Shown in pieces: positions 1 to 11,700 of a stretch of DNA of 64,000 bases. A program made the translations under genes and the position numbers. The stretch spans positions 3,038,001 to 3,102,000 of the forward strand of contig CM028906.1 in the NCBI GenBank assembly GCA_016801845.1. The letters run 5' to 3'. Source of the stretch: Polydactylus sextarius. Its lineage: Eukaryota > Chordata > Actinopteri > Polynemidae. Below the pieces are notes generated by a model. It saw only the letters and a program-made list of their open reading frames with translations, did no database searches and was not told the DNA's origin. Numbering within the stretch: position 1 is the stretch's first letter; every line of letters starts with the position of its first letter.

Positions 1-517
1 ACCTGTCTCACTTATGGAGACAAAAAGGTCCCCATAATGTAAAAAAACAAAAAATTAAGGTGAAGACATGACTGAAGGTTTGGTTCAGGTTAGGGTCAGG
101 TTTAGATAAAGGTTAGACAAGTGGTGCCAACAACTGAGATCTCGAGGATTTCTAGGAAAGAGTCCAGGAAATGAATGAAAGTCAATGAAATGTCCCCTGA
201 AGTCATGAAAACACAACTCTGTGTGTGTGTGTGTGTGTGTGTGTGGTGATTAATGAGACTCCAGCCAGACTTCTGTTCACCACATCTCCTCCGTTTCCCG
301 CCGTCTAGCTCAGCTTTCATTAAAGCAAGAGCTTTTAGTTTTTACTGTATGTTGAATGAAATATACGTGGTATATAAAGGTTAAAGATGCCCATTATAGA
401 TTTTAGTCTTCAACATGTAGAAGAATCAGAAATCCCTGCTCAGTGCTATAATTCACACATGCTCTCATGCCGAAAAAAAAGGGACCCTAGCTCCACTAGT
501 GTTTGTCAGGTGATTAC
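1..517 (-). other. lrp4: lrp4 intron 14 (partial)
   Basis: Start of the intron that follows exon 14, cut by the window edge. It contains a 12-unit GT repeat at 221-245. No coding segment was recognised on either strand. Confidence 0.8.
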
Positions 518-735
518 CTTGGCTGATGACGGCCTTGCGGTTGCGTCCATCCAGGTCAGCCCTCTCGATGACGTGGTGCTTGGCGTCCACCCAGTACATG
601 CGGCGGCCAGCGTAGTCGATGGTGAGGCCGTTGGGCCAGAACAGGTGCGTATCGGCGATGACTCTGCGGTTGGAGCCGTCCATGTTGGCATACTCGATGC
701 GAGGCGTGTTGCCCCAGTCTGTCCAGTAGATCTTA
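518..735 (-). CDS. lrp4: lrp4 exon 14: first beta-propeller, two blades
   Basis: 218 nt, phase 2 in and phase 1 out, residues 571-643. Encodes KIYWTDWGNTPRIEYANMDG, then ADTHLFWPNGLTIDYAGRRM and YWVDAKHHVIERADLDGRNR, ending VISQG. Two blades carry YWTD and YWVD. The donor is GTAATC. This is the last lrp4 exon inside the window; the next expected segment (LPHPFAITVF in mammals) is not found between 1 and 517. Confidence 0.96.
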
Positions 736-3700
736 CTAAGGAAGGAGAAAAACGTGAGTGAGTGGTGTGAGTTATTGATGGCCGCCAGATTGAGCTGATC
801 CTTGCGGCGTTGGCAAAAGACAACAGGTAAACAGATTGCTGTCAAGACTCAGGACGCAGCAGATGTCTGAAACAACAAAAAGCCTCTTCTGTCCTCGACA
901 TTCATGTCCTCCTCATCATCACTCATCTGTTCTGACCGGCCTCAGAGGGAACAGATACTTTTTTTTTTTTTTTTTATCTTTTTCAATTATACCATGCAAA
1001 TGAGCTACCTAATAAGCTGAATGAGTTTTCTGGGTTTAAATTTCTCTAGGGCTTCATCCAAAACTCTCTACTGCCACTGCAGCATATGAAACCAGGGAGG
1101 AAAACACGCTTAGCTGCTGCCCATTTCATGAAATACTTGTTCCACACAGATGCTCGCCTGTGGGCACCACTGTGCTGCCAAACCTTAATCCTGCTCTGGT
1201 GCCTTGCTACAACTGGGACACATCCAGAGGGGATATGTATATATGACTATGTGTACATTTGAAACCATCTGTGGTGAATTATATGGATTATGTGTGGGTG
1301 TGTGTGAGCATACCCCTCTATTGGATGCAGTGCGATGGCTCGGGGCTTCTCCATGTTCTGCCACAGAAGCACCTTGCGATGTGTCCCGTCCAAGTTTGCC
1401 ACCTCGATGCGGGACGTCCCAGAGTCAGTCCAGTATAACTTGTCATGGATCCAGTCTATGGCAAGTCCACCTGATGGAGAGAAGGGTGAATATGAACCTG
1501 TTTTATAGTCTTGACTATAAGAGACTCTTTATAGTCTCTTTATATCCCTATTATTCACTGACAAGATAGGAACAGCAAGTAATAAGAACAAAAACAGAGA
1601 TAAATTTAAAGACTCAGACAGTGAAATATACAGAAGAGAAAAAAGAGTGAGCTCAAAATAACAAAAAACACAAAAACATTAAAGTGTAAGTATAAGGGAC
1701 AATGAGAAAGCACTAAAACACACACACATATATATGAAAAAGGTGATGGATGAAGTGAGGGAGAGCAGAGCAGCGTTTTTGAATTAATTAGAAAAGTGAC
1801 AAATGAAGAACAGGCCTGTTGCCCTCCTGTTGAACCTGCATCCTAAACCAGCCCGCTGTACCCACCTGGGCTCTCCAGACCGGTGGAGACCACCTCCTCC
1901 ACGTTGGAGCCGTTGAGGTTGGCCTTCATGATGCGATCGAGCGTCACATCCGACCAGAAGACCAGCTCGCGGCTGTGGTGGAAATCCAGGGCGATGGCGT
2001 TCTCCAGGTTGTTGAGCAGCAGGGTGTACTCAGAGCGGTGCGGCAGGACCTGACGGATGTCGATGCGGTTGGCAAACAGCAGCACTGGCTCCGGACCTTA
2101 AAGGAAGAACGGACAAAACCAAACGTGAGGTGAAAGTTGGAAAGTAAAAAAAAAATGGTTTTGAGTTAAGACCAATGGTCAGTTTTAATAACAGCGAGCA
2201 TTAATCTCAATAGAGGTGATGGTCTGGCTGCCTGCTGCCACCTGACAGACAGTCCTGACCTCGGTTTAACTCTGGTCTGAGGCAGATTTATGGGCTGCCG
2301 TATCAAGTCTGCACTCTACCTCCACTCCATATCTAAATCTAGTCCAGACCCTCTGAATGAGCCAGACCTCATTCTGAGTCCAATACCCCGCAGCAGAGGA
2401 ATGGATACAGTTACTGTTGAGGCAAGTATAAACACTCTGCAACCGTGTTTTTATTGGAGGTCAAACCCCAGCGACTCTCTGCGGTCGCATGTCAAGGTTG
2501 AAACACAGTACAGTGGTTTCTTTACCCAGAGCTTTGCAGCTGCGCTTGTCAGGTCGAAGCTCATAGCCCTGGACGCACCAGCACTGGAACCCCCCCTCCG
2601 TGTTGGTACAGCCCTGGCTGCAGTAGCCTTCTTCAGCGCATTCGTCCACATCTGAAACGGACCACAAAGGCGAAGGACAGAGAGGCGTTGGCATCAAATT
2701 CCAACAGTTATCGATGAATTCAAGACACAATGCAAAAGAACTGTGTAGAGCTGAAAAAAACCTGCTCACACTTCAGAAACACGTCCACGTCCTACACCTT
2801 TTAAATTTTAAATTAATTTCTAGAAACTAGAGAAAAATACTACAAAGTTTTGAATGCCTCTGCAAATTTCAAAACCCTGGCTATGAGGCGCTTGACCTGT
2901 GGCAGAAATCCCAAATTCAGATCTACACCAGTTCCTAACCAATAATTTTTTAGCCTGAAGCTAAACTCTCCACAGAGTTCAGATTTCTGGGAAATATTCT
3001 GCCAACACACTTTAAGTGGATGGAGTTTAAAATAGATACTTCACTGTTTGAACATGTTTCTTTTCAGTGTTTTTCTACCTGCTCATTTTTTCCCACATGT
3101 TTCTTCCTGATTCTTAAAATAGGAGTAATAGAGATTAATGTTTATTATTCTAACTTTAATTTTGGGCAGGTTGCTTAGCAACTGACCAACTGTCAAACTC
3201 TGCAGAGGACATGAATATTAACGCATGCCTGCTCACTCTCTTTCAGTGCAAAATCTAATGTCAGATTGTAAGGTGTGTACGCACACACACACACACAGAT
3301 ACAGAGAGAGACAAAGAGCGAGCGAGTGAGCGAGAGAGAGAGAGAGAGAGAGAGGTACCCTGGCAGGCTTTGCTGTCGTCCATCAGGCGGTATCCAGTGT
3401 GACAGGTGCACTGGACCAGGCCTCTCCCCATCTGACACTTCTGGGAGCAGCCTCCGTTATTCTGGTTACAGTTGCCCTCGCTGGAGCGCGGACCTGCACG
3501 GGAAACATAAACACAGCATGCTGATTCAGTATAAATACATCCACACGCTGTAAAAAGTATCTGACTCGTGTGGTGTTGAGCCTTGAAAAATATTTCCGGT
3601 CCCCACAGCAGGCCAAGGGCCCGAGGGCGGCGGTGTCAGTCAGTCCACACCCTCTATCGGCACGTGGGTAGGTCAACTAGCTTTCCACTATCTGTGGACT

Positions 3701-6700
3701 TTCACACATATCCCTCTTGCAAAAAAAAAAAACAACTTTAAAATGTAATGAGCAGTGAGTGATGAAATTTACTTTTCACTCTATGAACTTTCCTTCTCAC
3801 ATCCTTGTGTTGAAATGTCCAAATTATTAAAGTCATTTCATAATCTCACAGATGGATTGCAATAAAACATTCATTAATAAGCAGAGGATTACACAGTATC
3901 ACTCCAAAGTATGTTTAACTTCATATTCTGTGCAAACTTCAAAGACAGAAAAAGAAAAAAAAGCAGAGTTTTAAGACGTTGCTGATCGACTCACGGCAGT
4001 CATGGTGCGGGTGCTCGTCAGTGTTGTCTCCACAGTCGTTGACCTCGTTGCACACTTTCCTCTGACCGATACAGCGTCCATTTCCACACTGGAACTGGTC
4101 AGGAGCACACGGAGGGCTTTCTGTGGGAGAGATATGAGATGATGATGTGAATGATTACATGCATCCCATGAGAGAACAGGCAGTCTATCAGATTTTATTG
4201 ATTATAGACTTAGTTTTAATAGTTCTGGACATTTGTGGGACATGTAAGATTTTAGGGTTTCAAAGATGAAGATTTGGGATGTAAGGTTTAAGATTTGAGA
4301 TGGCCATGCAATAAGCACAGAGAACACTCTTTAGCCTAGATAAGTGAAGTGGAGCTGATGCTTCCTGATGAACTCCCCGGAACTATGTATATTTTACCCA
4401 CTCCACAACAGAACCATTGATAATCAGTGGATTTAGCTGAAGTCTTTCTAAATTCAACAATCAGCTCTTTCAGAGTTGAGGACAAGACAGTATTTTGCAC
4501 CAGTCCACCAGACAACAACGTACCACATCCTGCACAATCATCACTGCTTATTAGTAAACCAACCAGAGATATGGGATTTTTTTATTGCACAACCTGCATG
4601 TCAACCTGCCAATACTTTGGTTGCATTTGAATAAAAACGTCAGTTTCAGGGTAGGTCTGCCAATGCAAATAGTTACAACACGCCATGCTCTTATTTTGTT
4701 CAAAGTTGTTTGTGTTCTATATCTATCTATCTATCTATCTATCTTGGCTCAAAAACTGCTTGTGATTTTAATTGTGATTTGAGTTTCACATATCTGCTTC
4801 AGAGGATGAGTCAGACAACAGTAAGAAACCAGGCATCTCTCCTACTCTTACTCTAATGACTCTACAGCTTGAGTTTAGGCTTTAACTATTTACACTTTAT
4901 CAGGCACACCTGTCCAACTGCTCGTTAACACAAATTTCTAATCAGCCAATCACATGGCAGCAACTCAATGCATTTAGGCATGTAGACACAGGCTCACCGA
5001 AATTGGACAATAGAAGATTGGAAAAACGTTGCCTGGTCTGATGAGTCTCGATTTCTGCTGCGACATTCGGATGGTAGGGTCAGAATTTGGTGTCAACAAC
5101 ATGAAAGCATGGATCCATCCTGTCTTGTATCAACGGTTCAGGCTGGTGGTGGTGGTGTAATGGTGTGGGGGATATTTTCTTGGCACTCTTTGGGCCCCTT
5201 AGTACCAATTGAGCATCGTGGCAACGCCACAGCCTACCTGAGTATTGTTGCTGACCATGTCCATCCCTTTATGACCAGCCGGACCTACTTCCAGCAGGAT
5301 AACGCGCCATGTCATAAAGCTCATATCATCTCAGACTGGCTTCTTGAACATGACAATGAGTTCACTGTACTCAAATGGCCTCCACAGTCACCAGATCTCA
5401 ATCCAATAGAGCACCTTTGGGATGTGGTGGAACGGGAGATTCGCATCATGGATGTGCAGCCGACAAATCTGCAGCAACTGCGTGATGCTGTCATGTCAAT
5501 ATGGACCAAACTCTCTGAGGAATGTTTCCAGTACCTTGTTGAATCTGTGCCACGAAGGATTAAGGCAGTTCTGAAGGCAAAACCCAGTACTAGCAAGGTG
5601 TACCTAATAAAGTGGCCAGCGGTGTACACTTGCCACTGTGACTTTCAAATGTTTTATTTTAACATTAACCTCTCCCTCAGTCTCTGCAGATTGTAGTGGA
5701 TCTCACAGATTCAAAAGGGAAATGTAGAAATAATACAAAATATTACTCATGTCTGTGCCAATATACAGATCAGTTTCAGCTGTTTGTGCACAGGTTGGTT
5801 CAGTCTTTCCATCTGATTACTCTAAATGCACTTTTGCTTGAACAAAAGAAAGAAAAAAAAGAATCAGAGAAAAGTGAGTTTGTCAGTGGAGCAGAGCTGG
5901 TCTGAGCTGTTGTCATGGCTACGATTGAAGCTTGTGTTATATTTAGCTTCTGAAAACAAGAAAACAGCCACAAGCCTTACCGGTTTTCTCACAGCCCTCC
6001 TCGTCACTGCGATCTGAGCAATCGTCCTCGCCGTCACACCTCCACGACAGACGCACGCAACGGCCGGTTCCACAGCGGAACTGGTCGGCCGTGCACATGG
6101 ACGTGGCTGCAGCCGTTACAGATCAGGTGATTAGCAAATGGCTTGTTTTCCATCACCAGTGTGACATCAGATGTGGGTATATGTAGATACAGCTGTACGC
6201 TGGCTACTCACTGCAGTTTTTTTCGTCCGATTGATCGTCACAGTCATACTCGCCGTCACACCTCCAACCGGCGTTGATGCACATCCCACTGCTGCACATG
6301 AACTCAACTGATCTGCAGGGCTGATGGGAGGCTACGCACACACACACACACACACACAACAACAACAACAACAACGTCATTTCATTTCAACCACTTTTGC
6401 AGATTTGAAAGATATTAATAATTTAAATATCTTGCAAATAATTCATCTGTACTCAGTCTAGAGTTCTTCTAGAGATCTTCAAATCATTTCCAGGTCTCCA
6501 TATTAGCTCATGGCATGGTAAAGTAAGTGTTTATTTGTTGTTATGCTTTTATTATTTGATCATTTTTTTCTTGTAAAATGCTGAGTAAATTAACCTCTGA
6601 TAAATCTTTATTAACAAATTAATCAATATCAGTTGGATTTAGTAGTCAGTCACATGCACTTCTGTTTCCCTTTTCTCTTTGGGGAGAGATTTTATACACT

Positions 6701-7531
6701 AAACGATTTAATCTCATGCTGTCACACGCACAACAAATGTTAATTGCTTGTGTTTATTTTGGCTGCTGTAATGACAGGCGATCATAGCCGTCCCGCCTTT
6801 AACTCTCCCACCACATCTCTACATGTGATCAGATCAAAGCGAAGCTAAAACTGGCAGCAGATGAGGATGGAGGTGGACGAGGAGATTAAAGCTGAATCAA
6901 ACATAAGCATCTTAAATCCCGAGCATGTGCACTTGCAAATGTGTGTGTTAGTGAATGTCTTTGACATGTTTCCTCCCGATGGCGCTCACTTCGGCTCCTG
7001 TCGAAAAGCTACTGTGGGCGTCAGATAAGGCAGGAATGAAATGACAAGCGAAGGAAATGCAGGGGGAAGAAAGAGAGAAGGAAAGAAAGAAAGGCCAAGT
7101 TGAATGTTGCAGAGCTTCAAGCAGAACCGCGCAGACTTATCAGCTGGGTGAGAGAAGAGGGAGATGATCAAAACAGCAGGTGGCTCACCCACTGAGTGAG
7201 AGAGACAGAGAGAGTTACAAGCCTCAAGAATCAGAATCAGTGTGGGATGCTGACGAACACACAGACGCCCACACACTCACTCAAATGATTCATGCACCCT
7301 TTATCTCTCTTCTTGTCTCCTTTTCACTCTTCCTCTCTCGTTTTTCTCTCTCTCTCACACACACACACACACACGTGGACACACACATAAACGCACGCGC
7401 ACACACACACACGCACACCAACCATGCTCTTTCATCTGGTCGGCTTTCCAGCCAAAAGCAGTGTCAGTGTTCGCAACAAAGCATGCAAGTGTGGGTGTGA
7501 GTGTTTTGTGTGTGAACATTCACATAAGGGG

Positions 7532-7598
<67 letters not shown>

Positions 7599-8212
7599 CT
7601 TCTCTAACAAAGCCCCCTTCATGTGTCTGGAGAGTTGATGCCAAGGAATGCTGTCTGAGGATGGGCTGTCTTATGCCTCTGAGGAATGCCTCCTGTGTGT
7701 GTGTGTGTGTGTGTGTGTGTCCACAAACTATCTGTACATTTCAGAAAGCCAAACATCTCCAGACTTTCTTTTTTAATGTTTAACAAGAGAAAAAAAAAAA
7801 TGAACACTTTCACTCTGGTAAATGAACAAGCAGTGAGTGATTTACAAGAACAACAAGTAAAAAAAAGGTGAGTTGGAGTCACTGCAGAGAGGATGTAGAT
7901 TTATCTATTAACCTTGCTGGCTGTTATTTATTTGTTTTTAGCTTTTTAATAGACTTTTGTGCCAGTTCAAAACTTTCAAAAACAAAAGTTAAACATTTCG
8001 GAGGAGTAATTAAAAGAACCTGGATGTTGGAGGAGATGAGGGAAAAACAAAGGAGCAGCTCAGTCGACCTAACGCAACCTTACAGATGATCAAACAACGT
8101 TACCCAACCTTGAAGCTGTGCTTATCTCGCTGCGCTGGAGATAAAGACATCAAAGAAGCGGGAAACCACCGGGCATGAGTATTTATGAGTGAGTGAGTGT
8201 GTGTGTGAGTCA

Positions 8213-8248
<36 letters not shown>

Positions 8249-8731
8249 CGGTGGGCTGTTGCAAACAACAAGCGAATGAAACCAGCGTGTGAGAAACCCA
8301 GAGATGAGAGAATGAGGTTGGAGATGATGCTGAGAGATTTGTCGGCAGTGGGCGCCGTCTGTGGTAATCAGGACTGTGGCTTCACTCTGTGTGTGTGTGT
8401 GTGAGTGTGTGAGTGTGAGTGAGTTTTCCAGTTGCTGTTGCAAAGAGCAGCTGTTGCCAACGTCGAGTGCTAAGATGTGAAAACGCTGAGACACCAGAGG
8501 CGTCTCTTAAAGCACTTAAAGCAGCAAATCTCAAGTATAAAGCTTCTTAATCTTCCTAAAGACGGCGTGGGTGTCGTTTGACCAGATTTGAAACTGATCC
8601 GTCTTCTCAAAAGTGAGGATTTGTTTCTTTTCTGTTTCACTGAGTACCTGGACTGATGGTTGTACAAAAAAACAATGATCAATGGGTCACTTCATGGTGA
8701 AAACAACTGCTAGTTGCAACACTATCCATCT

Positions 8732-8777
<46 letters not shown>

Positions 8778-11700
8778 TTCTCTAGCTCTTTACACCTACA
8801 AGATTTGAAGTGCGAGTGTGTTGATTAATGCCTGAACTTAGACTTTCTGTTCTTTTAAACTCCAGTTGAACTCATTGGAGGAATCTGGAGGACGTGAGGA
8901 TGAGCTGCCGCTCTGGGACAAGAAATACAGGATTGCTGCTGGCACACAGGGACAGACGCAGAGAGACAGAGGAGAAACGTAACCCTTATCTGACAGAGAA
9001 CTGATCTCTGAGAAGTGCTTCATCTTAGGGCCTGGAGCGCCGCCATGGATCCTAAAGAGTGTGTGTGTGTGAGTGTGTTTAACTGTGCACGCGCGAGTGT
9101 GTGTGCATGTGTGAGCGTATGCAGATAACAACAGCTCTCTGTGAGCTTTATACCAGCAGGACAGGCTGGATCAGCCACTTTTGTTTTGTTCTTGGACTTT
9201 CACCAAGTTCGTGTTTTACATCTTTTAAGTGAGGACACTGTTGTGCGAGTCAGAGCTCGTGTTTAGGATTAGACTTTTGAATTTGAGTGTTTTTGTTGTT
9301 TATATGTTAAAGAAAAGCACTTGGAAAACTTACAACAGTCTGACTCGTCCGACCAGTCTCCGCAGTCGTCGTCACCGTCGCAGTGGTAGATATCCAGGAT
9401 GCAGCGTCCGTAGGCGCACTGAAACTCCTCCACGCTGCAGGTGGCCGTCATCACATCTGAGGCTGAGACACAGAGACACACACACATTAAACAGATGCAG
9501 ATGCTGGAAAAACAAACCTGCCTGACTCAATGACAAGAAAGAGAAAGGCAGAAGCCCCTGCTCTCTGTTAAGACTGTGCACAAATGTTTACATGGTCTGT
9601 GGCGAAGCTTCTTTTACAGGCAGCTGTTCAATATTTTGAATCATAATGATGCAGCATGAACCGTTTTTGAGTCTGGATGGACTGCGGCCTCTACAGAACA
9701 GCAGGAGGTTTTCCTTGTTTGAATTCAGATATGGAAACTTAAATTTTAAACTTTAATTATTTTGGATGTGTGGACAGAACCCCTGCTATGAGTCTGTTTG
9801 ATTCTGCTGCTCTGCTGCCGGCGATAAGTTCCCTCTTTGATGTCTTTATGGAGGCACTTGCCTCCTCACTTGTCTTATAAGAAACAGGATTCTCGTTGCA
9901 CGGTCAATCGGCTTTGTCATTTAAACCAGAGTCTTAACTTACGACAGTTTTCCTCGTCCGATCCATCCTTGCAGTCCGTGTCTCCGTCACAGTACCAGTG
10001 CTCAGCGATGCAACTGCCATCCGTGCAGCGGAACTCCTTGTCCGAACATTTTCTCATGTCTGCACACAGGTACATATTTGTAAGATTTGGAGAACAAACA
10101 AGTGATGTCATTTGCACATTTGCGTGTTTGTTTACCCACCACACTGCTCGTCGCTGTTGTCCCCACAGTCATTGTCGCCGTCGCAGTGCCACAGGCTGCG
10201 AATACAGTAGCCATTCTGGCAGTGAAACTCGTCCTCCTCACATTCCCTGGGAGCTGCAGAGAGGAAAAAAAAAAACATGAAAAGGTTTCAGAGGGTCACA
10301 TAATGAGGATGCTACAAAAGCGAAGAGCAGATGCGGTACAGTACGAGAATGTGATAACAGGCAGCCATTTCTGAGCTCTGCTGACATTATATCTATAACC
10401 ACACTGACATCAGGGGAACCCGTGGCCTTTTAAGTTCGACTCAGAGCAAAGAGCCGCGGAGAAGAAACAACAGGCTGAACTCTCCGGAGGCTGCAGCTCA
10501 AAGGCTCCTGTGGTTCGAGTTGGATCGACAGCAACTGCAACACCGTGTGTGTCTTCACAGTGTCAGTGATAGATCAGAGGGAAAAACGTTTGCTATAGTA
10601 ATGACTGTATTTACCTCTTACAAAAAAACATGAAACCAAACCACCTTAACGAGCAGCTGTAAAAAAGAAGAAAAAAAAAAGTGGGTGATTCATCCCTCAG
10701 GGAGCAGCAGAGGCTGTGGTCAGCTCGAATTAATGTTGGTACATGGAAAAAACACTTAAAACATCCACAGAAATATCTCAAACCACAATTTAAGCATAAT
10801 CCTCGTTTCCAGTGTCAGTCTGTACTCTCAGTATGTTCCAGGGCTAAAAACGCTTCAAATCCTCAGCCCTGCCGACATCACAGGAAGGCTGTTTGCCTGA
10901 AAGAACGCATTAGACGTGTAAATATTTTCTGTCTTGCCATGCACAAATTAAATGTCTATTTTTTACCTGCAGCAAGAAACAATCTGGAGAACCAGCCAAA
11001 ACCACTGACAGGTGAACACTGATTATGTTTGGAACATTAATTATATTGTTACAATGGCACCTGCGAAGACTTGCCTGTGTGTTACTTGGTCTGAGGACAT
11101 GGCACCAAGATTCACTATGGGAAAAATACATATGTACCACCTATGTAAACAAGGTTTTAGTCCAAGTACATCCCCTTACGGAAATAGAATTCCCTAATGA
11201 CAGAGGTGTCTCTCAGTACCTATGGTTCAGGAACGGTCTAAGGAACACAACAAGTTCAAGGTGGTGACTTGACTCCAAATTCCCCAAATTTCAGTCTAGC
11301 CAAGCATCTGTGGCTGTGCTGGACAAACAAGTCTGATCCGCGGAGGCCCAACTTCACAACTTCCTGGACTTAAAGGATCTGCTGTTAACGTCTTGGTGCC
11401 AGACACCACAGCACCTTCAGAGGAGTCCATGCTTTGACGTGTATTAGGCCAGTGGACATTATGTTCTGGATGATCTGTGTATATGTTGAAAACCGGCAGC
11501 TTGTTTCATGTCCTAATCAGGCTGCTGTAGTTACAAAATGTTGCCTCATCAGACAGTTAACCTTGAGACGAGTGACAAAAGACACATTTGTCATTCGTAA
11601 CAACAGTCCCGCCGCTGTGTTCAGACATAAGTCCCTCCCTCCGGTGAACTTCCTGCACTGTGACACTGACAGTGTTTCACTTTCAGACTCTTTCATTATC

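Larger units (their letters stand above)
736..3358 (-). other. lrp4: lrp4 introns 10-13 (non-coding parts)
   Basis: Introns lie at 736-1313, 1471-1865, 2097-2525 and 2652-3358, all short (395-707 nt). They hold short homopolymer runs (poly-T at 960-975). Directly downstream (in gene sense) of the exon-10 donor are a GA repeat at 3331-3354 and an AC repeat at 3281-3298. No other genes seen. Confidence 0.75.
6376..9333 (-). other. lrp4: lrp4 intron 6
   Basis: About 3 kb between exons 6 and 7, one of the most microsatellite-dense parts of the window. It has AC repeats at 7356-7374 and 8734-8770, GA repeats at 7531-7594 and 8216-8246, and a GT repeat at 7695-7720. The long open frames here are translations of these repeats (poly Thr-His, Leu-Ser or Arg-Glu). 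No coding exon or transposon recognised. Confidence 0.75.

Noticed and set aside
387..761. 124-aa plus-strand open frame
   Set aside because: Shadow of lrp4 exon 14 on the other strand.
5109..5696. 195-aa open frame as a host gene
   Set aside because: It is the C-terminal half of a Tc1-like transposase inside inverted terminal repeats; described as a mobile element.
7424..7783. 119-aa open frame with Arg-Glu and Cys-Val repeats
   Set aside because: Translation of GA and GT microsatellites; no non-repeat coding content.
9837..10280. 147-aa plus-strand open frame
   Set aside because: It is antisense to lrp4 exons 4 and 5 and crosses their splice sites; the minus strand carries the conserved LDLa modules.
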